Below are positions 35,591-46,400 of a stretch of DNA of 64,000 bases, piece by piece; positions within the stretch are counted from its first letter, which is position 1; each line of letters starts with the position of its first letter. A program made the translations under genes and the position numbers. A model generated the notes under the pieces. That model was not told the origin of the DNA, did not search any database, and was given only the letters and a program-made list of their open reading frames with translations. The DNA is from Strix aluco (lineage: Eukaryota > Chordata > Aves > Strigiformes > Strigidae), in assembly GCF_031877795.1 (NCBI RefSeq), contig NC_133948.1, positions 248,001-312,000 on the forward strand, in the 5' to 3' direction.

Positions 35591-38379
35591 AGAAAATTTA
35601 TTGAAAACTGACATACAAAGGGTGATTTGGTCCCAAGAGAAGACAGACCAGAATCAGATCTTCCATAATTCAAAATAAAGTTTTTCCTAATACTGCATCA
35701 CACGTGCCATTCCGCTGGTAAACAGCATTAATAGGGAGTCTTTCAAGGAAGCCAACAACAAACAAAACTGTTACAAATACAGAAGTTTGAAAACACCCAG
35801 TAGCTTGTTCTCTCTTACCCTCTCCAAATGAGTGTTATAGCAAGAATCTTGCGCAGCCCTCCTAGATACTTGATCCCTGCCCTACCCCACTCTTCTCCTC
35901 CCTCATCAATTCAAGCAATTCAACCCCGTTCTCCCCCATCACAAAGGCAGAAATGAATTATGAAAAAATTATAGTAAATGTTTTCTACCAAAGCAAATTT
36001 CTTGGACACAGTCTTTTCCATTCTCGTGGTCTTTGTCAACAGTCCACCACTATATTCTTGTTTCAGATGGCAGAGTAACAGGGACCAGTGATGTCATATT
36101 AGCATCAAACGATTAAGGGGAAATACACCTCTGAAAGTCAACCTTTGGTACAGACATAGCAGGAAAAACATGTGCTTAAGAGCCGTCTACAAAAATTTCT
36201 TCTTCTGCAAATTTGATATGCAATTTGTCATTTTCAAGAGGAAAAAAATCTGCATCTATTTAGGCTTCCCACAGTTTTCTACATGCTCTGCTGCAATTTT
36301 AGTGTTGCTGAGATGGTTTCATCAAATTCTTGATTTTTTTAATCCCTTCTTTTCAGTTTATTTAGGATTCAGAGCTATCAGCTAAAACAGTTCCAACCTT
36401 GAACTTTCACTATAATCCTGCAAGCTTAAAGCCAGACAATTATTTGGAGGCACCACCTTTTCTACTTGCAGTGACTACAGCCTTCTCCAATTCGCATTGC
36501 TTTACTTTATTCTCAAGCCACGTAGCATGTCAAAGGCTGTAGACTTTAAGCAGGCTCAACAGCTTAATAATACATGAGAAATTTTACACAGTACATGCAA
36601 GAGATTTATAGCTGACCCTGAAATGAAATTAGACATAACAGCAAGATAAAGCTGCACATGTTCTCCAATTTAATAAAAGTTCCAGAATGGTAAAGTTATA
36701 CACCGGTTTCCAGAGTAATACCTATTCAAATGTTGGAATGTTTTTAGTGAAGCTCTGAAATGTTTTAGCAAGAGACAGCAAATTTCACACAACCTTCAAC
36801 AAGAGCAGCAAGATAGACAGGATTTAACAAATAGGGGTATCTTTTGAACAAAGCTTCTGCTGCCAGCCAAAAGAAAAAGAAAGGATGTCTGCAAAAAGAG
36901 AAGCTTGATTTGAAACTATTGACTATGGGTTATTCAACAGTGAAAAATATCATCACAAGGTTTATCAATTAGCTGTGCAAAGGAAGAGTAGATTTTTCTT
37001 ATGCAAACAGCTGCATTACTGTGTACTTGCTCCTTTATGTTAGCAAGATGTCAAAGACAGGCTGGGATGCTAAGAGTCTGAACAGAACCTATTATGTAGA
37101 AAGGAATTTCTTACAAAAAGCCTCAATTCAGCTATCTCTAAGAAAGCTCAAGGACTCAAGAACAGAAGATAAGATTCTCCGCCTTAAGGGTTTTAAGCAT
37201 AATGGAACTGCTCTGCACTAAGGAAAGGTACAAGCAGTAACTCATTGAGGATTCCTCTTTTTAACACCCTAAGCAGGGGACAAACTTCTTTTGGCATACG
37301 TCTGTATCAACTACGTGACGTTATGTTAATGGCACATGGTCTGGCTTAAATTTTAAGTCTAGATTTCCTCAGGAAGAAGATGACAAGCGTTGTCTTCACC
37401 ACCAGTGCCAGCAGTCTCAAAGTTTGGGACTTGGTTCAGCATTTGACCCTCTTTACACCAGAAAATCATCTCCCTCTTATCCGATTTACTTACCCTGTTT
37501 TCAAAACTAAAAGGATGCAATTTATTTAATCAAAAATTACACTGTCTTCAACTGACTTTCCAACTCAATGCATACAAAGAATCACAGCACAATGTAAAAC
37601 GTGAATCAACTGGCTGAGAACCACTTTCCTTCAGGCTTCATGTCCTTTGGGGAGAGGGGCATCAAACCCCACAAACACCATTTAGGAGCCAATGAACCAA
37701 AGATGACTAAAGTTAGTAGATACCTTGCAAGTCAGTAGCCGGTTTTACTTTCTACAAAGCAAGAGGCTTATGCTCAGCTATCACATTCCTTCCCTACCAC
37801 GCTGCGGAAGGTGCAATTTCTACATTTGAGTTTACATCAAGTACAAACCAGCCATAGATGAAATAGTGTGAAAAGCTGTACTTCCATAGGGATTGCTTTT
37901 CTATCTGTGACTAGACTCAAAAGTACTTCTTCCTTTCCATACCTTTTTTTGTAATTCGAGTTAAACTAACTGATCACACATAGTATGTGCACTGAAGTAT
38001 TAATGGCTCAGTAAGTGAAAGATGTGGCTTAAGCCACAGTTACATTCAGTATTTGGATTTTATACTTCACCAAGGACAATTAAGAGTGTATTTCACCATT
38101 AAGCAAGATGGAAAGCTACTTCCTTGTTCCAAACGCCTCTGGATTACCTTCTCAGTAAAAACAAGACTATTTAACAGACCGGAGTACAGAAATCTTGGCG
38201 TTTTTTCAGTTTCCGTAAGTTGTATCTGGCCAATCCACATTGTTATGATCGTTAGTAGGAAAAACAAAAACAAATAATAAAACTTCAGATTCACACATCA
38301 AACCAGAAAGAAAGAGGGAATCAAAAAACAGCAACAAAAAACATCAGAAGCTCACCATTTCCAGACTCAAATCTGGCAT
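35552..38379 (-). other. CCDC117: Probable CCDC117 3' UTR (extent uncertain)
   Basis: Downstream of the CCDC117 stop codon on the minus strand there is no other gene for nearly 3 kb. Minus-strand AATAAA signals (TTTATT on the plus strand) occur at 37,521-37,526, 36,506-36,511, 36,358-36,363, 35,597-35,602 and 35,552-35,557. From memory the mammalian CCDC117 mRNA has a long 3' UTR, so one of the distal signals may be used. Which one is used cannot be decided from sequence alone. Confidence 0.35.
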
Positions 38380-41300
38380 CTACAACTCCATTTCTTCTTC
38401 GGCACACCCAGAGATTCCCAGACTAGCGTACGGGTCTGGAGACATGGCAGTCTGTTGTGATTCGAGGAATGTGTCAGTCTGTGGGTCAAAAGCAGCTCTT
38501 GATGTTGACTGCTTAGCCTGACACCCTTCTGTACTCTGCTGCTTGAAGTTCTTAACAGAAACAGACTTCAGTTTATCTGTGAGAAATTCAGGAAGAGGTT
38601 TCCAAAGCACCAGCTCCATAGAAGGACGGCTCCTAGAAGGGATGGAGTCTCAGTTAAATTTAAGTTCTCCGATCACAACTATTAAATGCAGAAGACCAGT
38701 GAGTATCTTCATCCTTTGTGCTAGCCTGGAACTAGATTCCAGAATTCATAGACTGTTTTTTTTTTTCCCCCTCTATTTCCTCTCCCTTAACTAGTTCCGT
38801 TACTTCTAGTTCTAATCCTGTATTTTCTTTCTTTTCTTTTGCACCAAACTTGATGACCACTGTCGGTCCACTTTAGGACCTCCTTCTTTTGGAAACTCAC
38901 ATACATAAAAATCAAGATATAATGGTTTATTCAACAAATTTCACTCTGTATAAATGAGGAGTACAAAACAGACAGCTTGATGGCCACTACAGTTACACTT
39001 ACTTCTCTTTTACACCAGTTTTTCCTATTTTCGACCAGATAGATGGTCTGTTACACAACATTGGCTGGGTCATGCAGTAATTAATTAAGGACATCTCCAC
39101 AAACATGAGACCGGGACTCTCTTTTCATTTGCATGTGTTAGCTACATAGCACCATGATTTCCTCCAGAACTTACATAGATTCTATTATTTTCTTTGTCAG
39201 GACTTCACCAAAATCCCTCTTCATCCCTTTTTTAAGGGTATCTGACAGGATAAGAGTGGGCAGATTGCTAACATTTCCATCAGCATGAACTTCCTCATCT
39301 TCATCAATTATCCTAGGAATGGAGGGGGAAGAGGGAGATAAACACTATTGAGCATACTGTTAACAGGCACATCCACTGCAGACTACAGTCAATCCACGTG
39401 CAGGCGTCTGACCGAGGCCGGGTACCAGAAGCAGCGGGGCCATGTTAACACGAGTCTCTCTCGGGCCAACACACCCTAAGAATGACTGTTGCCACAGAAG
39501 CCGCTCGAGCAGCTACGCCGCTTCTGGTACCTGAGCTACCTTTGTCATCCTGCACCGTCCAGCAGTGCGCAACGAGACACACGCTGAGAGAGAAGAGACA
39601 AATTCACTTGCGGGGACACTGCATGATTCGGTCACGTTACAAGAGCGAGTCTCAGTTACGCGGTAGCTTCACCTGCTCAATTCCCCGCATCTTAACTTTG
39701 AGAATTATTGAAAAGCTACTGAATACAGTTCTTAACCTTTAACAACACTGCACCAACTTCTCAGAGGTTAAAACGGCCAAAAAGTGGAAGCGTTTAGAAG
39801 AAACTGGAGGTCTCTCCTTGTTTTTGTAAACCTTTTAAAGAAAATTTAGCAGGGTAGCTGGGAAGGGTGGGGAGCAATCCTCTGAGAGGTCCAAAGCAGA
39901 CTTTGTAATGCAGATATAGCCAGATAATAAAGATGTATCACTACTCTGATTTACCCATGAAAAAATAAAATAATCTAACAGTACCTTGCTTCCCTTCATG
40001 CATCATCTATTGAGTAACCATCTAAAGAAAAATCTTGTTTTATAATTTATATAACTTTTGGCTTTTCTAACAACTGTCTGCAGTGGTCATTTTAGATATT
40101 TTGGAATACTATCTCAACTGCAATCGACCGATAAATACACGTGACGTTCCCAGAAATCTTTCAAAGGCAAGAAGGCACAGCACATTTATTAAATGATGGC
40201 AACAGACTGCCCATAGCCACCCCGTTACCCCAGTATCAAGCTATCTGGTATTTAACAGCAAGATGAACCTCAGTCTTATTGCTATGTGCAGAGAGCTTGC
40301 TCTGGTTCATGCCATTCTCTGCACTAGCAAATTCACATCTATCTTGAGCATTTAGAAGTATCCATCACAGAACAAGCTGCAGTTGGTTCAAAAACACTGA
40401 GCTCGTCTGACCAGATACCGTCAGTTAAAATTTGAGCTCTGGATACTCACAAAAGAGCATAAAACCCCATTAGGGTATACTGATGCTGCATAATGATCGT
40501 GAAAAGTTGGTTATTTATTCAGCATCTCTTGCTCTAGCACCCTCAATTTCAGATCGTAGTATCAGCCCCGAGACTCACAGGACCATAGGCAGCCTAAAAA
40601 GAAATCACTTGAACAGAAGGTTCATCTCAGGCTTACAGCAGCGTTATCACGCTGCTAAGTGCTAGATTTACCCCTTAATGCCCACCAAAAAAGGGAAAGC
40701 TCAGCAAAGCCAGTCTACTCCATCCCTGCATTTACCTGTCCTCAATTTCCTGAAGCTTCCTGCGAGCAACCTCGCATTGCTGTTCCCCCATTGTCTGATC
40801 CATTTCTTCACAGGGAATTTCTAACATGGCAGTTTCAGGACCGCTGCCACCATACTGACTTGCTACCTCCCCAGCTGCCTGCTGACCTGCACAGAGAATC
40901 CATTCTTCAGGGCTGGGATTCAAAGGACAATTTTTGGCTCCTGTCAGTCTCTTCTTCCGCACAGGACAACTAGGAAACAAAATAAGTTTACAATTGTCAA
41001 GAGAGAAATGTGGCACTCTACAGGAAAAAAGCGTTATAAAGTCACATGCATTTCAACAGATTTGACACACTATGGAAACATAACCTTCACAAAGAAAATA
41101 AATCCACATTGTTGTTATTAAAATGTGGGTACCACGCAAGAATACAAGCGCTACACAATTAATGAGGTAACTGAAATGGATTTGGGCTCATGTGCAATTC
41201 AGGGGAAGAGTTCCAAATGGAAACCAGGATAGAAGTTCCCTTCCTGTGTATGTTGTAGGTGAGATGTGCTCAAATCTTTACAGAAAACAAAAAGCACGTT

Positions 41301-42431
41301 AAGATTTTTCAGGCTATAAAAGACAAATTTAATTTACCCTTCTGCCTCTTCTTCTAGCTTATGCTTCTTTCCACAGCGAATAGAGACACTGCAGAAGAAA
41401 ACAAAACGGTTATTTAGCTTCTGTCTTTCAGTGACGTTGAGATTTTTCAGATAGTATTTTCCTCCCTTTTAAAGTTTCACTTGCAGCTAAGAGCAACAGT
41501 TGTAGTATGTCACCAGCTGTGAAGGGAGTGGGAATTTTGGACAAGAAATGACCACTTTGTTCCAGTGAAAGTCAAAGGCGACTGTAATTACTCGGTTCTC
41601 CAAGCAGAATTCCACGCTAATCTCTCCTCCTTTACATTTTGCTTTTCTTCCACAAGAGGCAAGACCAATTTTTGCTAAAATTTAAATGCTTCAAGAAGCA
41701 ACATGTGATCCAGCTTCAGTCTCTTAACACATTGTCTCACAGTGACATACTCTAAATATGACCAAAAAACAATATCTTATGGAATAACTTAAAGTTTTTG
41801 TCCTCACATATGAGAAAGGGCAAGTTTAAAAAGAAAAGTTTAGAAAAGTACATGCACTTAAAAGCATGTCGAGATGTCGGTAAACTTAGTCTCCCTTCTT
41901 CCCTGTCAAGCTCCTCCATCCCCCCCAGAGAACTCCAGGGCCGCAGGACGAGCGCGGGACAGTTCTGGTGTGGAACGGGCGAAGCGCGGCCAGAGAGGAC
42001 AAGTTCGGACCCGCCCGGGAAAGAGAAAGGTCGCGGCCGCGCCCGCGGGCCGGGCAAGGCGCCGCCCGTTCGTTCCCTCGCTCCGCTCCGCGCCCGTCCG
42101 CCCCGTTCCGCACTTACTGGCCGTGGTGGAGGCCTCTCGGCCGCGCTGCGCGCGTGGCGGGGCCTCCCGGGCGCTCGCCGAACCCCCCGGGCGCAGCCGG
42201 GGAGGCCGCGCCGAAGCCGCCCCGCAGGTACAGCCCGGCGGGGCCGCCGCCACCGCCGCTTCCGTTCCCCGCCGTCACTGTCAGGGGCGGCTGGAGGCGG
42301 CCGTGCCCGACGGCCCCGGGCTGCGGGTCCTCCCGCGCGGCTGCCGGCGGGCCGCGGCGGTCCGGAGCCGGGGGAAACTCGCCGGCAGGGCCCGCGGGGA
42401 TGCCCGGGCAGGATCTGCCCAGCGCGGCCAT
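38380..42431 (-). CDS. CCDC117: CCDC117, coiled-coil domain containing 117
   Basis: Complete gene on the minus strand. Coding exons in transcript order: 42,431-42,118; 41,388-41,338; 40,969-40,736; 39,312-39,175; 38,632-38,380. Phases agree and the total is 329 codons. The start MAALGR matches the human start. Exon 2 encodes [16 protein letters not shown], and exon 3 the basic CPVRKKR motif and [20 protein letters not shown], the best conserved block. Exon 4 encodes [13 protein letters not shown] and exon 5 [17 protein letters not shown], ending in an acidic EEEMEL. All are strongly similar to the human protein as I recall it. The N-terminal exon is longer and richer in Gly/Pro/Ala than the roughly 60 residues in human. 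The molecular function is poorly known. I recall reports that it is induced through IRE1-XBP1 and associates with the MMS19-MIP18 cytosolic Fe-S targeting complex; this was not checked. Confidence 0.95.
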
Positions 42432-43400
42432 TTCCTGCTGCCGGGGAGAAAGAGGACATCAACGCCGCCCGCCCGCGCCGCCGAGCGGGGCGGCCCGGGG
42501 CCGGCGCCGGCTCCCGCCGTGCGACGGGACGCCCCCGGCCCGAGGCCGCTCTCCCGCCGCCGGCCCGCTCCCGCCGGAGGCCCGCGCTGCGCGGCTGAGG
42601 GGAGCCGGCGCCACCCCGGCGCGGCGGCAGCAGCCAGCCAGCCAGCCGCCCGCCCGCCCGCGCCGCAGAGCGCTCACCGCCGGGCCGGGCCCGGAGCTGC
42701 CCCGGCGGAGCCCAGGGCCCTTCTAGGCCTTTCGCCGCGCCCGGCGGAGGCGGGCGCGGGCACCATGGGGGCTGTAGTCCTGGGCGGAGGGAGCCCGCGG
42801 GGCGCGGCGGGAGTTGTAGTCCCGGCCCGCGAGGCGCGGAGGGAGCTGTAGTTAGTGCCGGGCGGCGGGAGCCGTAGTCCCGGCCAGCGGGGCGCGGACG
42901 GAGCTGCAGTCTGTCCCGCGCGGAGGGATCTATAGTCCCGGGGCGGCGGGAGCTGCAGTCAGTCCCGGGCGGCGGCAGCCCGCGCCGCTCTCGCCCTCCC
43001 CTTCCCCGCGGTGGTGCCGTGGCGGGCATGGCGCGGCGCGGGCCCCGGGGTGGGAGGCCCCTGCCCGCCCTGGCAGCTGCACAGCCCCAGCCCCTGAGGG
43101 AGCGCCGAGACAGAGCCGCTTTTGTCGGCGGCTTGGCCTAATTTCCGCGGCCGGCAGCCAGCGCCGCCGGGTCGGGGGGGGCCACCCGCGCGGCAGCCAA
43201 ATCCCGGTCAGATGGGAAGCTCGACCCTTTCCCCCGGCCCCTGGGCGGTGGCTGGGGCCGGCAGCGGGCGGGTGAGGCCGGAGCGATGTCACCGGAGCAG
43301 AAGGTAACGGCGCGGGCGTTCTGCGGGCCTGGGCGCTGGCGGGGGGCGGAGAGGTGCAGTGCGCGGGGTGCGCCCGGCGCTCCTCTGGGCCCTCAGGGAC
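41940..43400. promoter_or_regulatory. CpG island and bidirectional promoter CCDC117 / SLC2A11B
   Basis: CpG-dense block covering CCDC117 exon 1 (minus, start at 42,431) and the first exon of the SLC2A11-like gene (plus, ATG at 43,286). The two starts are 855 bp apart, head to head, so one island very likely serves both. No TATA box is obvious. A tandem array of ZNF143/THAP11-like motifs sits in the middle (42,767-42,967). The long open frames on both strands here are composition effects. Confidence 0.75.
42767..42967 (+). promoter_or_regulatory. Array of about seven ZNF143/THAP11-like motifs
   Basis: A degenerate unit reading GGGAGNTGTAGTCCCGG repeats about seven times. The GTAGTC-type cores start at about 42,774, 42,816, 42,848, 42,874, 42,906, 42,932 and 42,955, giving spacings of 42, 32, 26, 32, 26 and 23 bp. 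Unit 2 (42,809-42,823) reads GGGACTACAACTCCC on the minus strand, which fits the ZNF143 (STAF) SBS core ACTACAAYTCCC, also bound with THAP11/HCFC1. Units 5 and 7 have GCAGTC instead of GTAGTC, unit 6 has TATAGTC, and unit 3 has lost the trailing CCC. It is a GC-rich minisatellite built from a promoter motif. Binding is inferred. Confidence 0.7.
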
Positions 43401-46400
43401 GTTGGACATTTCTGTCCTAAAAAAAATGGCTAGAGATGGAAAGCAAAAGTCTGTGTTTTAATACAAAAATAACTTCATTTCTTTGGCGCCTTTTATTCCT
43501 GTAGTGTAGTTTACTAAATTTTGCAAAGGAAATCAAATCCAGCCCGTACTCAGAATGGAGTACCGGCCCCTGCTCGGAGGCTCTAGCGCGCACGGCAAGG
43601 TAAGCAGAGCTGTCTCGGCCTCTGCAGGCGATGTGGGGGCCAGCAGAGTTTGTAGCTTTGACAGTGATGCACAGATGTGAAAGTTTCCAATTGTTTCCTG
43701 TTTACTTATAAATAAAAAGACAGACGATCAGGCTTGTAAAGTTTTGTGTTTTCCTTAGACACCTAGCTTGTTGTAAAATGGAAGCTGTAAAAGCACGTTT
43801 TCTGATTCTTGTGTTTTACATTAAATATAAATTGAATTTGGTTTGTGGCATGTTTCTAAAATGAGGTGAAAGTGCTTATAAACTGTCAGGAGACAGAACA
43901 GATAAGGCTGTTGTCCACACTCTTAAGAAATTGGGACCCAAACTCCACTGTAACACGTTACTGTAATGAGCTGACTGGGGCAGGAGGAACAGAGCTGTCA
44001 CAACACAACATAAGATATGTGATGTATGTTAATGATACTGGGGTTTTTGTTTGTTTTCTGTCTGTTCTAGATTCCAGGTTGTACCCATGAGACACCCAAA
44101 ATACGCTGACAGTATTTGGATAATAGAAAGGTCTGACTGTGCAGCGCCTTTATTTTTACCACCTCTATTTTTTTTCTACCATACTCACTGCAGTCCTTAT
44201 TTATTACTCTGAATTCATTCAGAGAAACACTTTATTCTCAGGAAACCATAAGAAAATATTAAATGCATTTTACTGTAATAAGATCAATTTTGACTTCTGA
44301 ATTTCAGTCCTGAATGAGGGAAGTTTTGATGAAGTATCGTCACAAAAGACGCAGCTCTTTCAGAATACAGTAGAGCATCTGGAATAACTCGGCATTTCTG
44401 GGAACTGGAGCAAGAATGAGAACGATGAGCTAGTCTACATACCTTACAATGAGAAATTCAGGGAGTACAAGCTTATGAAAAAAAGAATAATGTACAGTCT
44501 TTATCTGTGAAGGAAGATGAAATTTGATCACCAAAATGCCTTTAATATAGGAGACATTGTTGGGTCCAGCTGCAGTTAGACAAAAAGATACTATGTGATG
44601 AAACTAGAACTTAATTTTTACTGAGAGGATTGCTAAACATTTGAACTGGATGCTATTTTTAGTACTGTCGTATTCAATAAAAAGTAGAGTCAGGAAGCAT
44701 CCCAGAAGAAAGCCAGACACTGTATAAACCTCTAGAGATTTTCTCTGGCCCAGAGGCCTCATCCCAAGTGTAATGTTTTATGACCAGTTAGACTCTCTTG
44801 AGATTGAATGTATCATAATAGTGGTTTCTGTTGACCTTAAAACATCTTGAGTTGGAGTCTATTAACTTTAGTTCCTAAATACTAATTTTGGGATGTAACT
44901 AGGTAATCAATATTGAAAAATTAAAAAATACATGCTAATAAACTTTAGATTGAATACTGTTATTGGTGAACAAAATGTTTTGATTTAAGGTTTAGTACCT
45001 GCTAACTTGCAGACATCTAGTAATCAATTTAGGGGCTCACTGAGGGAAATAAAATATTGTTACTATTTCTCACATCTTGGATGAAATGTGAGCCAGAAAC
45101 TGGGATTTGGTTAATTCTTACACTGAGTCATTGGGCCTCTAAAATCAAACATACTCCTAACGTTCTTTCATAGAAAATAGACACTGTGAGCAGCGTGGTT
45201 CACACAAAAAGTATTGACACAGGTCAGTGAATTGCTGTCGGCAGTGCTGTGGTTGTGTTGCCTGCGCTTAACCTGGATGCTTGTAATTGTTGCATCTCTC
45301 AAAGACCTTAGTGATTGTGGCCAAAGTCAGTGTGAAATGTTTCTCCTGCTGCAGGTGTTTGAGAGTTTATGTAGTTTTCTCACCAAATACTCTCACTGTT
45401 CAAAACTAAATACATGATATATTTCACTGTGATTTTCTCCTAGATATTATATGCATGTGGGTTCAAGGCCCTCTCTCTTTTTACGCCTGTTCCTCTCTTC
45501 TGTTCTCTAGTTCCCCAGCTGGACCTTGTTTCTGGCTGTTTGTGCTGTTGGAATTGGAGGGACCTTCCAGTATGGGTATAATGTTTCCATTATCAATGCA
45601 CCCACCCAGGTAAAATACTGTCCCTTGTTCACAGGTTGTTTTGGGGTAATGGAGGTATCCTGTCTGACTGGCCGAGAGGCCAGAGGCACTTGTACTGCGA
45701 TTGCAGCGGGAACCAAAGCAGGATTGCTCTCCTATGGAGGATTCTGGTTGATTTCCATAATGGTTTCATGTGAATTTGTTTGTGAGTACCTCCCATCAGA
45801 GGTATTCTATGTCAGATATGCAACATAAATACCTGTTAAAGTCTGGTTTAGAAGGATTAATTGAATGAATGGATAAGTAACGGTTTCCAGTTAAACCTTT
45901 GACTACCATAGCCCAGAACATTAAGAACAGAACAGAACATTTTCAGTTGGAAGGGACCTACAGAGATCATCTAATCTAGCTGCCCAATCACTTCAGGGCT
46001 GGCCAAAAGTTCGAGCATGTTATTAATTGTCCACATGCCTCTTATAAACGCAGACAGGCTGGGGGCATTGACCACTTATCTAGGAAGCCTGTTGAGGGTT
46101 TGACCACCCTGTCTGTAAAATGTCCTAATGTCAAGTTTAAACCTCCCCTGACGCAGCCTTGAACCATTCCCTTGCCTCCTATCACTGGGTAGCAGGGAGA
46201 AAGGATGGTTACAGTTGTCCATCACAAGGCAGGTTACCGAGGAAGATCTTAGAGAGTCAGAAAGTTGCATCTGTAGTGTCCGAGTGTCTTGTAGGTATCT
46301 TCACCTACTTGTTACTTTTGCATCCATTGCCATGGCTTTGAGGATTCTGCATATTTTGTGGATGACTCGAGGATCTAAGCAGATGGTCTTGTGCAAGCAG

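Noticed and set aside
41752-43029. Minus-strand open frame of 425 codons and plus-strand frames of 250-325 codons
   Set aside because: These are composition effects of the CCDC117/SLC2A11B CpG island; the real CCDC117 exon 1 uses a different, shorter frame.
43286-43599. A single first exon joining MSPEQK to the sequence just upstream of the 43,555 ATG
   Set aside because: Using the acceptor at about 43,500 gives a frame that does not run on into the transporter exon at 45,511, so alternative first exons fit better.
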